A stretch of DNA of 64,000 nt from UWMA-0277 sp965183885 (GTDB lineage Bacteria > Bacteroidota > Bacteroidia > Flavobacteriales > BACL11), in the NCBI GenBank assembly GCA_965183885.1, contig OZ238992.1, positions 248,001 through 312,000 on the forward strand, in the 5' to 3' direction. The notes beneath the pieces were generated by a model that worked only from the letters and a program-made list of their open reading frames with translations, ran no database searches and was not told the DNA's origin. Positions 42,763-50,909 of this stretch are shown here, piece by piece. Numbering within the stretch: position 1 is the first letter of the stretch; each line of letters begins with the position of its first letter. Both the position numbers and the translations under genes were made by a program.

Positions 42763-43317
42763 TTATATTTTTTCTACTTGCATAAAATTTAACTCTAAAG
42801 GAGTTTTTCTCCCAAAGATTTTTACCATTAATTTTAACTTCTTCTTTTGCTCATCTATTCCTTCAATCTCTGCATTAAAACTGTTAAATGGACCATCAAT
42901 AACTTTAACTGTTTCTCCAACAACAAATGGAATACTAATACTTTCATCAGTAAGAGCCATAGCATCAACCTTACCTAATATTCTGTTAATCTCACTTTTT
43001 CTCATAGGCACAGGAACTCCACCTTTAGTAGCTCCTAAGAAACCTAAAACTCCAGTAACATTTTTAAGTATATGAGGTACTTCTCCAACTAAATTAGCTT
43101 CAACTAACACATAGCCAGGAAAGAAATTTCTTTCTTTACTAACTTTTTTTCCATTTCTAATTTGGTATACCTTTTCAGTAGGAACTAAAATTTGAGCTAC
43201 AAAATCTTGCATTCCTAATCGATCAATTTCTTTTTCAATAAAAGAAACTGTTTTTTTCTCTTTCCCCCCCATTACTCTGAGGACATACCATTTCATATTT
43301 GTAACTTCTTGCTCCAT
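42763..43317 (-). CDS. nusG: Transcription factor NusG
   Basis: 184 residues with an N-terminal NGN domain (MKWYVLRVMGGKEKK, then PGYVLVEANL near 68 and GVLGFLGATKGGVPVPM near 90) and a C-terminal KOW domain (GETVKVIDGPFNSFNAEIEGID near 130). It couples RNA polymerase with ribosome or Rho. The frame extends to a GTG at 43323 that abuts the secE stop. I chose the ATG at 43317, and the third option, Met at KWYVLRV, would also keep the domain intact. Confidence 0.97.
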   Translation of the reverse strand: MEQEVTNMKWYVLRVMGGKEKKTVSFIEKEIDRLGMQDFVAQILVPTEKVYQIRNGKKVSKERNFFPGYVLVEANLVGEVPHILKNVTGVLGFLGATKGGVPVPMRKSEINRILGKVDAMALTDESISIPFVVGETVKVIDGPFNSFNAEIEGIDEQKKKLKLMVKIFGRKTPLELNFMQVEKI

Positions 43318-43323
43318 GCTCAC

Positions 43324-43518
43324 TTATGAAAAGAAACTATAAAATAACTTCATAGCATTACTAAATGCTGAATCCATTAAATAAATAACTAAAGCAATAA
43401 TTACTGTTGCAATTGCAACAACAATAGAACTACTTTGCAATTCTGACCAACTTGGCCAGCTTACCTTATTCACCAACTCGTCGTATGAGTCTTTAATATA
43501 TGTTCCTTTATCTGCCAT
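43324..43518 (-). CDS. secE: Protein translocase subunit SecE
   Basis: 64 residues from the ATG at 43518: MADKGTYIKDSYDELVNKVSWPSWSELQSS then one transmembrane helix (SIVVAIATVIIALVIYLMDSAF). VSWPSWSEL corresponds to the conserved amphipathic V-x-WP motif of SecE. A longer frame to 43569 would run into the tRNA-Trp gene and is rejected. SecE clamps SecY in the Sec translocon. Placed between tRNA-Trp and nusG as in most Bacteroidota. Confidence 0.96.
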   Translation of the reverse strand: MADKGTYIKDSYDELVNKVSWPSWSELQSSSIVVAIATVIIALVIYLMDSAFSNAMKLFYSFFS

Positions 43519-43538
43519 TTTCTTCAATTCTTTTATCG

Positions 43539-43611
43539 CACGGGTGGAGAGACTCGAACTCCCAGCCAATAGTTTTGGAGACTACTACTCTACCAATTGA
43601 GCTACACCCGT
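43539..43611 (-). tRNA. tRNA-Trp (CCA)
   Basis: A complete cloverleaf on the minus strand: acceptor ACGGGTG/CACCCGT, D arm GCTC/GAGT, anticodon loop CTCCAAA (anticodon CCA) and the T-loop GTTCGAG. The discriminator is G, and no CCA end is encoded. It lies between tuf and secE in the same transcript. Confidence 0.95.
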
Positions 43612-43615
43612 TTAC

Positions 43616-43655
43616 ACAGTAAAGGAAGATTGAAAATCAACCTTCCTTTAACTGT
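43616..43655 (-). other. Long hairpin between tuf and tRNA-Trp
   Basis: The minus strand has ACAGTTAAAGGAAGGTTGA facing TCAATCTTCCTTTACTGT around a TTT loop (one bulged base, one G-T pair). No T-run follows, and the tRNA begins four bases later, so it is more likely a processing or decay-blocking structure than a terminator. Confidence 0.6.
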
Positions 43656-43674
43656 AAAACTTATGATTTATTTA

Positions 43675-44859
43675 CTAAAGTAACTTAGTAATCTGTCCAG
43701 CCCCTACAGTTCTACCACCCTCACGGATAGCAAATCTTAAACCTTCACTCATTGCAACACCAGCTATAAGCTCAACAGTAATAGTTAAGTTATCACCAGG
43801 CATTACCATTTCAGTTCCAGCAGGTAAGAAAATCTCACCAGTTACATCAGTTGTTCTGATATAGAACTGTGGACGGTATTTATTATGGAATGGAGTATGT
43901 CTTCCACCCTCTTCTTTTTTCAAGATATAAACCTCAGCTTCAAACTTAGTATGAGGAGTTACAGATCCTGGCTTACAAATTACCATTCCTCTTTTGATAT
44001 CTGTTTTTTCAATACCTCTTAATAAGATACCAACATTATCTCCAGCTTCACCTCTATCTAATATTTTTCTAAACATTTCAACTCCTGTAATTGTAGAAGA
44101 TAATTTTTCAGCACCCATACCAATAATATCAACAGCGTCAGCAGTATTAGCAACTCCAGTTTCAATTCTACCAGTTGCTACAGTACCTCTACCTGTAATA
44201 GTAAACACATCTTCAATAGGCATTAAGAATGGCTTTTCATTATCTCTTACTGGCTCAGGAATCCAAGCATCAACAGCAGCCATTAATTCATGAATTTTTG
44301 GAGTCCACTCACCATCACCGTTTAATCCACCTAAAGCAGATCCAGTAACTACAGGAGTGTTATCGCCATCATAATCATAGAAAGACAATAACTCTCTAAC
44401 TTCCATATCAACTAATTCTAATAATTCCTCATCATCAACCATATCAGCTTTATTCAAGAAAACAACAATTGCAGGTACACCTACCTGTCTTGCTAAAAGG
44501 ATATGCTCTCTTGTTTGAGGCATAGGACCATCAGTTGCAGCACACACTAAAATTGCACCATCCATCTGTGCAGCTCCAGTTACCATGTTTTTTACGTAAT
44601 CCGCGTGACCTGGACAATCTACGTGAGCGTAGTGTCTGTTCTCAGTTTCATACTCAACATGTGAAGTGTTAATTGTAATTCCTCTTTCTTTTTCTTCTGG
44701 CGCATTATCAATCGTGTCAAAATCACGAACTTCAGCACCACCTGCTTCTGCTAATACTTTAGTAATTGCAGCAGTCAAGGTTGTTTTTCCATGGTCAACG
44801 TGACCAATTGTACCAATGTTCAAGTGTGGCTTGGTACGATTAAAATTTTCTTTTGCCAT
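43675..44859 (-). CDS. tuf: Elongation factor Tu
   Basis: 394 residues, full length. G1 GHVDHGKTT at 19-27, DCPGHADYV near 81 (G3), LNKADMVDD near 135 (G4), and the tRNA-binding C-terminal domains with GGRHTPFHNKYRPQFY near 318 and MVMPGDNLTI near 350. It delivers aminoacyl-tRNA to the ribosome. Only copy in the window, lying between tRNA-Thr(GGT) and tRNA-Trp. Confidence 0.99.
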   Translation of the reverse strand: MAKENFNRTKPHLNIGTIGHVDHGKTTLTAAITKVLAEAGGAEVRDFDTIDNAPEEKERGITINTSHVEYETENRHYAHVDCPGHADYVKNMVTGAAQMDGAILVCAATDGPMPQTREHILLARQVGVPAIVVFLNKADMVDDEELLELVDMEVRELLSFYDYDGDNTPVVTGSALGGLNGDGEWTPKIHELMAAVDAWIPEPVRDNEKPFLMPIEDVFTITGRGTVATGRIETGVANTADAVDIIGMGAEKLSSTITGVEMFRKILDRGEAGDNVGILLRGIEKTDIKRGMVICKPGSVTPHTKFEAEVYILKKEEGGRHTPFHNKYRPQFYIRTTDVTGEIFLPAGTEMVMPGDNLTITVELIAGVAMSEGLRFAIREGGRTVGAGQITKLL

Positions 44860-44927
44860 TTTAGTTAAATTTAATTGTTATTAATAATTTAGTTATAAAT
44901 TTCTATTTTTTTGTTTCCTTAACAATG

Positions 44928-44999
44928 AGCCAATGACGGGAATTGAACCCGTGACCTCTTCCTTACCAAGGAAACGCTCTACCCCTGAGCTACACCGGC
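44928..44999 (-). tRNA. tRNA-Thr (GGT)
   Basis: The minus strand folds with acceptor GCCGGTG/CATTGGC, anticodon stem TTTCC/GGAAG with loop TTGGTAA (anticodon GGT) and T-loop GTTCAAT. No CCA end is encoded. It lies directly upstream of tuf. Confidence 0.95.
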
Positions 45000-45009
45000 A
45001 GTAAAGTTG

Positions 45010-45082
45010 AGCGAGAGACGGGACTCGAACCCGCGACCCTCAGCTTGGAAGGCTGACGCTCTACCAACTGAGCTACTCTCGC
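45010..45082 (-). tRNA. tRNA-Gly (TCC)
   Basis: Minus strand: acceptor GCGAGAG/CTCTCGC, anticodon stem TCAGC/GCTGA with loop CTTCCAA (anticodon TCC), and T-loop GTTCGAG. Ten bases upstream of tRNA-Thr(GGT) in the same transcript. Confidence 0.95.
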
Positions 45083-45106
45083 ATTATTTTTATTAATTTA
45101 AATATG

Positions 45107-45188
45107 TGGGGGGAACAGGATTCGAACCTGTGAAGGCGTAGCCAGCAGATTTACAGTCTGCCCTCGTTGACCGCTTGAGTATCCCCCC
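45107..45188 (-). tRNA. tRNA-Tyr (GTA)
   Basis: Minus strand: acceptor GGGGGGA/TCCCCCC, anticodon stem GCAGA/TCTGC with loop CTGTAAA (anticodon GTA), and a long variable arm as expected for tRNA-Tyr, T-loop GTTCGAA. 82 nt. Confidence 0.95.
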
Positions 45189-45198
45189 ATTAAATAAG

Positions 45199-45272
45199 AG
45201 CCGATAGAGGGACTCGAACCCACGACCTGCTGATTACAAATCAGCTGCTCTAGCCAGCTGAGCTATATCGGC
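45199..45272 (-). tRNA. tRNA-Thr (TGT)
   Basis: Minus strand: acceptor GCCGATA/TATCGGC, anticodon stem GCTGA/TCAGC with loop TTTGTAA (anticodon TGT), T-loop GTTCGAG. It is the first gene of the tRNA-tuf transcript, about 50 bases after the promoter box. Confidence 0.95.
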
Positions 45273-45321
45273 TTATTTAAATTAATGTGTATTTAAAAGA
45301 ACTATCCCTTAAAATGGGCTG

Positions 45322-45351
45322 CAAATTTATTAAAGTTTTTAATACAACCAA
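45322..45351 (-). promoter_or_regulatory. Promoter of the tRNA-tuf-secE transcript
   Basis: On the minus strand TTG at 45351-45349, a 19-base spacer, and TAAATTTG at 45329-45322, followed by CAGCCC. This is an almost ideal Bacteroidota promoter and fits the high expression of the genes behind it. Confidence 0.8.
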
Positions 45352-45399
45352 TAAAAAGAATAGTTTTTTTTAAATATTTTAAATAGGGGTTATTTTCCT

Positions 45400-45687
45400 C
45401 TACTTCTCTTTGTGTTTTATGATTTGTTTTCTGAGTGCCTGAGTAGCCAAATCAAGAGATTCTTCGAATGAATCAGCCTGTTTCTTAGCAAAAAACTCTA
45501 CAGAAGACCCGTTAAGTTTAATCTCAACAATTTTATTATCATGAGACTCTGGTTTATCAATTTTTAAATATACATCAGCATTAATAATACTTTCATCTAT
45601 AACAATTAGCTTCTCAACTTTCTTATTTATTAAGTCTTTTAGCTGTTTATCTGCTGTAAAATGGATTGTCTGTAATTGAATATTCAT
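45400..45687 (-). CDS. hpf: Ribosome hibernation-promoting factor (short HPF/RaiA type)
   Basis: 95 residues with the beta-alpha-beta-beta-beta-alpha layout of the family: MNIQLQTIHFTADKQLKDLINKKVEKL, ADVYLKIDKP, KIVEIKLNGSSVEFFAKKQADSFEESLDLATQALRKQI. It binds the 30S subunit in slow growth and helps form inactive ribosomes. It lacks the C-terminal dimerisation domain of long HPF. It lies 13 bases behind xerC. Confidence 0.92.
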   Translation of the reverse strand: MNIQLQTIHFTADKQLKDLINKKVEKLIVIDESIINADVYLKIDKPESHDNKIVEIKLNGSSVEFFAKKQADSFEESLDLATQALRKQIIKHKEK

Positions 45688-45700
45688 AATGATAAATGTT

Positions 45701-46570
45701 TTATGCCCTTGGATGAGCTTGTTTATAAACTGTTTTTAATTTTTCAATTGTATTATGAGTATACACTTGAGTAGCACTTAAACTTGCATGCCCCAACAAT
45801 TCCTTAATTGCATTTATATCCGCACCATTATTTAACATATGGGTTGCAAAGGTATGCCTTAATATATGAGGACTTTTTTTACTTACACTACTAATTTGCC
45901 CTATATACTTATTTACTACTCTGTATACTAATTTAGAATACAATTTCTTTCCGTCTAAATTAGTAAAAAGAAAATTATTTAACTGATGTTTTTTAATAAA
46001 TATTTGCAAATCACTTAGGACATTGGATGACAATGGAATAAGCCGTTCTTTATTCCTTTTACCAAGAACTTTCACTAGTTGAGTATTAAAATCTATATCA
46101 ATTACTTTTATATTTATCAACTCTGATAATCGTATTCCTGTTACATAAAAGAGTTCAATAATCAACTTGTTCCTCTCCCCTACAAAACCTTCTTCAAAAA
46201 CTACCTTATCCAACAATGTTTCTATTTGCCCTTGCTCAACAAAAACTGGTAAACGTTTTTTTGACTTTGGAGTCACCACCTTAAGCATAGGGTTTTCAGA
46301 TAAAACCTCGCTTCTTAATAAAAATTTGAAATATGTTTTTAACGTAGATGTTTTACGATTAACAGTTCTTGGAGTTATTCCTTTTTCAAGCATTGATGCT
46401 ATCCAACTTCTAACTATCTGAAAATTTATTTCTTCTAATTTTGAAGTAATATTGAATTCTTTCTCGATAAAACTAGAAAATTGCTCTAAATCTGTAATGT
46501 ATGATTTCACAGTATGCTCTGAACATCTTCTTTCAGAATTCATATATTGAATAAACTTATTTTTGAGCAT
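45701..46570 (-). CDS. xerC: Tyrosine recombinase XerC
   Basis: 289 residues. An N-terminal SAM-like domain (FIQYMNSERRCSEHTVKSYITDLEQF) binds DNA. The catalytic residues are in TGIRLSELI near 148 (Arg), KNKE near 178 (Lys), HILRHTFATH near 240 (His, Arg) and LGHASLSATQVYTH near 265 (His and the nucleophile Tyr). It resolves chromosome dimers at dif together with a partner. Length and position beside housekeeping genes argue against a phage integrase. XerC against XerD cannot be told apart with certainty. The start region overlaps the rpsU terminator. Confidence 0.9.
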   Translation of the reverse strand: MLKNKFIQYMNSERRCSEHTVKSYITDLEQFSSFIEKEFNITSKLEEINFQIVRSWIASMLEKGITPRTVNRKTSTLKTYFKFLLRSEVLSENPMLKVVTPKSKKRLPVFVEQGQIETLLDKVVFEEGFVGERNKLIIELFYVTGIRLSELINIKVIDIDFNTQLVKVLGKRNKERLIPLSSNVLSDLQIFIKKHQLNNFLFTNLDGKKLYSKLVYRVVNKYIGQISSVSKKSPHILRHTFATHMLNNGADINAIKELLGHASLSATQVYTHNTIEKLKTVYKQAHPRA

Positions 46571-46616
46571 AAAAAAACCTTTAAACTTGTAACAAAATTA
46601 CAAATAAAAAGGTTTA
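46571..46616 (-). terminator. Terminator behind rpsU
   Basis: On the minus strand AAACCTTT pairs with AAAGGTTT, with an inner stem TTTGTAA/TTACAAG, and a run of seven Ts follows. It ends at the first codon of xerC. Confidence 0.75.
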
Positions 46617-46639
46617 ATTATTTATTTAATGAGTTGTTT

Positions 46640-46831
46640 TTACTCAGCGTCCCTCAATAGAGCTTCAGAATAAACTGCTTTTTGATTTTTAATACGCAAT
46701 CTTTCTGATTTTTTAATATACTGCTTTCTCGCTCTTAACTGCTTTAAAGTTCCTGTCTTTAAGAATTTTCTTTTGAAACGCTTAAGGGCTCTATCAATAT
46801 TTTCTCCGTCTTTTACTGGTATAACTAACAT
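46640..46831 (-). CDS. rpsU: Ribosomal protein bS21
   Basis: 63 residues, strongly basic. VIPVKDGENIDRALKRFKRKFLKTGTLKQLRARKQYIKKSERLRIKN follows the family pattern. It belongs to the 30S platform near the anti-Shine-Dalgarno region. The gene is single, with its own promoter and terminator. Confidence 0.97.
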   Translation of the reverse strand: MLVIPVKDGENIDRALKRFKRKFLKTGTLKQLRARKQYIKKSERLRIKNQKAVYSEALLRDAE

Positions 46832-46853
46832 AATTCTTTTTTAATTTGGGCTG

Positions 46854-46884
46854 CAAAAATAATAATATCTTTATAACTGACAAA
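46854..46884 (-). promoter_or_regulatory. Promoter of rpsU
   Basis: On the minus strand TTTG at 46884-46881, a 19-base spacer, TATTTTTG at 46861-46854, followed by CAGCCC. The ATG follows 22 bases after the box. The promoter sits directly behind the acyl-CoA dehydrogenase stop. Confidence 0.75.
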
Positions 46885-46886
46885 CA

Positions 46887-48026
46887 TTATCCTATAATTT
46901 GTTTTGCAATTACTAGTTTTTGTATTTCTGAGGTTCCCTCACCAATAGTACACAACTTAGAATCTCGATAAAAACGCTCTACAGGAAAATCTTTAGTATA
47001 GCCATAACCACCCAAAACCTGCACCGCATCAGTGGCCACTTTTACAGCTACCTCGGAAGAGTAATATTTAGCCATTGCCCCTTCTAAAGTCATACGTTCA
47101 CCGTTATTCTTTTTATAAGCAGCATTATAAATTAATAGCTCAGAAGCTTCAATTTCCGTCACCATATCAGCTAATTTAAATGCAATAGCTTGAAATTGCG
47201 CAATCGGTTTCCCAAATTGCTCACGCTCTTTAGCATATTGCTTTGCTGCATAATATGCTCCTTTTGCAGTACCTAATCCTAAAGCTGCAATAGATATCCT
47301 TCCACCATCTAGCACTTTCATAGCCTGTATGAAACCATCACCTACATTCCCTAAAATATTTGTTTCAGGAACACGACAATTATCAAATATTAACTCTGCA
47401 GTTTCTGAAGCTCGCATTCCTAACTTATCTTCTTTTCTTCCTGAAGTAAAACCAGGAGTTCCTTTCTCAACTACAAAGGCTGTCATCCCATGAGAATCTC
47501 CTTTCTCACCAGTACGCACTATTACAACTGCTACATCACCAGATATTGCATGAGTAATAAAGTTCTTTGCACCATTAATCACCCACTCATCACCATCCTT
47601 AACAGCAGTAGTAGCCATACCTCCAGCATCAGACCCTGTATTATGCTCTGTTAACCCCCAAGCTCCAATCCACTGAGCAGTTGCTAATTTTGGCAACCAT
47701 TTTTTCTTTTGTTCTTCATTTCCAAATTGCAAAATATGTCCTGTACATAATGAGTTATGAGCTGCCATAGAAAGTCCTATAGAAGGGTCAAGTATTGACA
47801 ACTGCTCAATTGCAGTAACATATTCTGTATATGAAAAACCTGAACCACCATATTCCGTTGGCACCAAAACCCCCATTAAACCTAACTCTCCTAATTTTTT
47901 AAAAACCTCTACAGGGAATGTTTGATTATCATCCCACTCTCTAACAAAAGGAGTTATATTTTGCTTACCAAATTGCTGAATCATATCAGCAATCATTTTT
48001 TGATTTTCGTTAATTGTAAAATCCAT
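46887..48026 (-). CDS. Acyl-CoA dehydrogenase
   Basis: 379 residues, the short- or medium-chain size. MDFTINENQKMIADMIQQF opens the helical domain. WGLTEHNTGSDAGGMATTA near 130 and VINGAKNFITHA near 152 bind FAD and substrate. REQFGKPIAQFQAIAFKLADM near 267 and QVLGGYGYTKDFPVERFYRDSKL near 332 are typical, and the catalytic Glu lies in IGEGTSEIQ near 363. It oxidises acyl-CoA to the 2-enoyl form. Last gene of a nine-gene run, overlapping the apt stop by one base. The exact substrate is open. Confidence 0.95.
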   Translation of the reverse strand: MDFTINENQKMIADMIQQFGKQNITPFVREWDDNQTFPVEVFKKLGELGLMGVLVPTEYGGSGFSYTEYVTAIEQLSILDPSIGLSMAAHNSLCTGHILQFGNEEQKKKWLPKLATAQWIGAWGLTEHNTGSDAGGMATTAVKDGDEWVINGAKNFITHAISGDVAVVIVRTGEKGDSHGMTAFVVEKGTPGFTSGRKEDKLGMRASETAELIFDNCRVPETNILGNVGDGFIQAMKVLDGGRISIAALGLGTAKGAYYAAKQYAKEREQFGKPIAQFQAIAFKLADMVTEIEASELLIYNAAYKKNNGERMTLEGAMAKYYSSEVAVKVATDAVQVLGGYGYTKDFPVERFYRDSKLCTIGEGTSEIQKLVIAKQIIG

Positions 48027-48553
48027 TAATATTGTTTTAAACTAATTATATTGTTCGAATATTTCTCTACCCTTTCTCTTCCCTCTAAATAATCTAAAGT
48101 AAGTACAAATGCAAAACCTGAAACTTTTGCTCCTAATTGTTGAACCAACTCAGCAGCTGCACAAGCAGTACCTCCTGTTGCTAATAGATCATCATGAACC
48201 AACACATTCCATCCTTTTTTAATATCTGCAATATGCACTTCAACTTCTGCCGACCCATACTCTAAATCATACTTATACTTTAGCGTTTCCCCTGGCAATT
48301 TTCCTACTTTACGTATTGGAATAAAAGGAACCCCCATTTTGTTTGCTAATAAGAAACCAAATAAGAACCCTCTACTTTCTACTCCTACAATAACATCAAT
48401 TTTTGTTTCCTTTAAAGCCAAAATAAAAGCATCAATAATATCAGCTGACAACTTAGAATCTAACAATAAAGTAGTAATATCTTTAAAGTTAATCCCTTGC
48501 TTTGGAAAGTTTGGAACCTCCCTAATTGCTGCATCTATTTTTTCACTAATCAT
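48026..48553 (-). CDS. apt: Adenine phosphoribosyltransferase
   Basis: 175 residues. PNFPKQGINFKDITTLL near 14 and ESRGFLFGFLLA near 59 are the adenine-binding parts. VLVHDDLLATGGTACAAAEL near 118 is the PRPP loop. It makes AMP from adenine and PRPP in salvage. The start overlaps the end of the helix-hairpin-helix gene by eight bases, and its stop overlaps the next start. Confidence 0.97.
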   Translation of the reverse strand: MISEKIDAAIREVPNFPKQGINFKDITTLLLDSKLSADIIDAFILALKETKIDVIVGVESRGFLFGFLLANKMGVPFIPIRKVGKLPGETLKYKYDLEYGSAEVEVHIADIKKGWNVLVHDDLLATGGTACAAAELVQQLGAKVSGFAFVLTLDYLEGRERVEKYSNNIISLKQY

Positions 48554-49397
48554 AGGTTGTTAAATAAGGTGCAATTTTACGAAATATTTCAGGGCTAATC
48601 AACTTGATTTTTAGAATATCTTCTAGCTTTTTATAATCACCATGTTGAGCACGATAATTAACTAGCATTTTTGCTTGTTTATAATTAATATAAGGATGTT
48701 TTCTTAGCACATCAATACTTGTATTATTAATATTTATCTTACTTATTAATAGAGTGTCAAGGCTTGTTTGCTCAATCAGGCTAGAAATATCTAACTTCTC
48801 TAAACCCCAAATTTCATTAAACTGATCATAGGAAATAAATCCACCAAGCTCTTTTCTATATTCTAATATTTGTTTTGCATAAAAAGGACCAATACCTTTA
48901 ACCACCAATAAGGTTAAGCTATCTGCACTATTTAACTCAACACTTACTACCTTTTTTACTTTCAGCTCTTTAGCACTAATTTGTTCTACCTTAGGAAACC
49001 TTAAAAAACCTTTTACTTTATCATAGAACTCCTGTTCAATAGCATAACAATTAAGCAAGTCTGTTTTCTGATTAAAATACCCTCCAGAATTTTGATAATT
49101 TCTAAGCGTTTTAATTTTAGCAGCAGAAAGCCCTAATTGCTCCCACCCTTTATCATTTAAAGTATTTGGATTAAAATAAAAGAGAATCTCGTTTTTAATT
49201 TTCTTTTCATCTGCAGTAACATATTCTAGCGCTGCTATTTCTTTTTTAAAAGCAGTAAAATCAGTTTTATCTGTTGTTTGCAACAAATAAGAAAATTGAG
49301 AGTATAATATTAGTAACAATAAAAGACAAGAAAGGAGCAAAATACCATTCCGCTCCTTCTTATTAAATGAAAAATAGTCTTTTATTTTTCCAATCAC
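48546..49397 (-). CDS. Helix-hairpin-helix (ComEA-like) protein
   Basis: 283 residues starting with GTG, which shares bases with the symporter stop (TAGTG). One N-terminal membrane helix (about 17-34) follows a short cytoplasmic KIKDYFSFNKKERN. Three helix-hairpin-helix units are seen: NTLNDKGWEQLGLSAAKIKTLRNY near 80, NSADSLTLLVVKGIGPFYAKQILEYRKELGGF near 160, and NNTSIDVLRKHPYINYKQAKMLVNYRAQHGDYKKLEDI near 222. Similar proteins take part in DNA uptake. Here the role is inferred only from the fold. Confidence 0.87.
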   Translation of the reverse strand: MIGKIKDYFSFNKKERNGILLLSCLLLLLILYSQFSYLLQTTDKTDFTAFKKEIAALEYVTADEKKIKNEILFYFNPNTLNDKGWEQLGLSAAKIKTLRNYQNSGGYFNQKTDLLNCYAIEQEFYDKVKGFLRFPKVEQISAKELKVKKVVSVELNSADSLTLLVVKGIGPFYAKQILEYRKELGGFISYDQFNEIWGLEKLDISSLIEQTSLDTLLISKININNTSIDVLRKHPYINYKQAKMLVNYRAQHGDYKKLEDILKIKLISPEIFRKIAPYLTTYD

Positions 49398-50905
49398 TAT
49401 TTAAATTTTTTAATCACTCCTGTTTTTAGTTTATCATAATAAGTGTCTAAATCTAACTTAACTTCCTTAGATAAAATTAATAACCCTAAGATATTTGGGA
49501 ACGCCATTGCTAATATCATCATATCAGAGAAATCGAGAACAGCACCTAACTTTACTGAAGAACCAATAATAATGAATATTAAAAACAATACTTTATATGA
49601 ATACTCAGAAGCCTTACTTTTACCAAACAAAAACTCCCAAGATTTAAGCCCGTAATACGACCAAGAAACCATAGTAGAGAAAGCAAATAAGAAAATTGCA
49701 ACTACCAATAAATAAGGGAACCAAGAAAATACAGAACCAAATGCTTGCGATGTCATTTGAGCACCCTCAACACCTTGTACATCATGGAATCCTGTAATAA
49801 TTAATACTAAGGCCGTCATTGTACAAATTACAACAGTATCAATAAATGGTTCTAACAAAGCAACAATTCCTTCCGATACAGGCTCGTTTGTTTTTGCAGC
49901 TGCATGTGCAATAGATGCAGAACCAACCCCAGCCTCATTAGAAAATGCTGCTCTTCTAAACCCTTGAATTAAAACACCTATAACACCTCCAAAAGCAGCA
50001 TCAGGAGCAAAAGCACCTTTAAAAATCATTGCAAATACATTTCCTATTTCAGTAATATTCATTCCAATAATTATTAAGGCTGTACCTACATATAAAGCAG
50101 CCATAAAAGGAACAATTTTCTCGGTTACATTAGCAATAGATTTTATCCCTCCAATAATTACTGCACCAACTAAAATTGCAAGAATAAAGCCAAACATAGG
50201 TCCGTTACCTGCTAAAATTGGGAACTGTCCAGATAGTTGTGCATAAGCCTGATTGGCCTGAAACATATTTCCTCCACCAAATGAACCTCCAATACATAGA
50301 ATTGCAAAAAGCACTGCAAGTACTTTTCCTAAACCTCCCATTTTATATTTTGCTAAACCATCACGCAAGTAATACATAGGACCTCCAGAAACTTCTCCAT
50401 TTTCATCTACTTTACGATATTTCACCCCCAAAGTACACTCTACAAATTTCGCTGACATTCCTAATAAACCTGCTACTATCATCCAAAAAGTAGCCCCAGG
50501 ACCACCAATAGAAATAGCAATAGCAACTCCTGCAATATTCCCTAAACCAACAGTTGCCGAAAGAGCTGTTGTTAACGCTTGAAAATGAGAAACCTCTCCT
50601 TTATCATTAGGATCGTCATAATCTCCTTTTACTAATTCAATGGCATGCTTAAAACCTCTTAAATTAATAAACTTCATTCTGAATGTGAAATAAACCGCTC
50701 CTAGAACCAACCAAACTACAACAATAGGCACATCAGCACCTACATCAAACCCCATGGCTTTAATAGGATCCCAAAAAATTACAGGCACTAAATAATCCTC
50801 TACAATTGGCTTAAAAAAGCCATCAATAGTTTCGCTTAATGTTGCTGCCTTTGCCGAAACAAAAGAAGTAATCATTGCTGTTAATAGTAGTAGTTGTTTT
50901 TTCAT
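49397..50905 (-). CDS. Alanine/glycine:cation symporter (AGCS family)
   Basis: 502 residues with about ten to twelve membrane helices. A hydrophobic start (LLLLTAMITSFVSAKAA) resembles a signal peptide, as is common in this group. Family motifs: SHFQALTTALSATVGLGNIAGVAIAI near 103, GPGATFWMIVAGLLGMSAKFVECTLGVKYR near 130, and FRRAAFSNEAGVGSASIAHAAAKTNEPVSEGIV near 315. It takes up alanine or glycine with Na+ or H+. Four bases after the reductase gene in the nine-gene run. Confidence 0.95.
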   Translation of the reverse strand: MKKQLLLLTAMITSFVSAKAATLSETIDGFFKPIVEDYLVPVIFWDPIKAMGFDVGADVPIVVVWLVLGAVYFTFRMKFINLRGFKHAIELVKGDYDDPNDKGEVSHFQALTTALSATVGLGNIAGVAIAISIGGPGATFWMIVAGLLGMSAKFVECTLGVKYRKVDENGEVSGGPMYYLRDGLAKYKMGGLGKVLAVLFAILCIGGSFGGGNMFQANQAYAQLSGQFPILAGNGPMFGFILAILVGAVIIGGIKSIANVTEKIVPFMAALYVGTALIIIGMNITEIGNVFAMIFKGAFAPDAAFGGVIGVLIQGFRRAAFSNEAGVGSASIAHAAAKTNEPVSEGIVALLEPFIDTVVICTMTALVLIITGFHDVQGVEGAQMTSQAFGSVFSWFPYLLVVAIFLFAFSTMVSWSYYGLKSWEFLFGKSKASEYSYKVLFLIFIIIGSSVKLGAVLDFSDMMILAMAFPNILGLLILSKEVKLDLDTYYDKLKTGVIKKFK

Positions 50906-50909
50906 ATTA

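Noticed and set aside
43324..43569. Longer SecE frame starting at 43569
   Set aside because: Its first 17 codons lie in the tRNA-Trp gene and the tRNA-secE gap. The ATG at 43518 gives the normal SecE N-terminus.
44928..45272. Regularly spaced similar elements upstream of tuf as a repeat array
   Set aside because: They are four different tRNA genes with full cloverleafs. The similarity is the shared T-arm.
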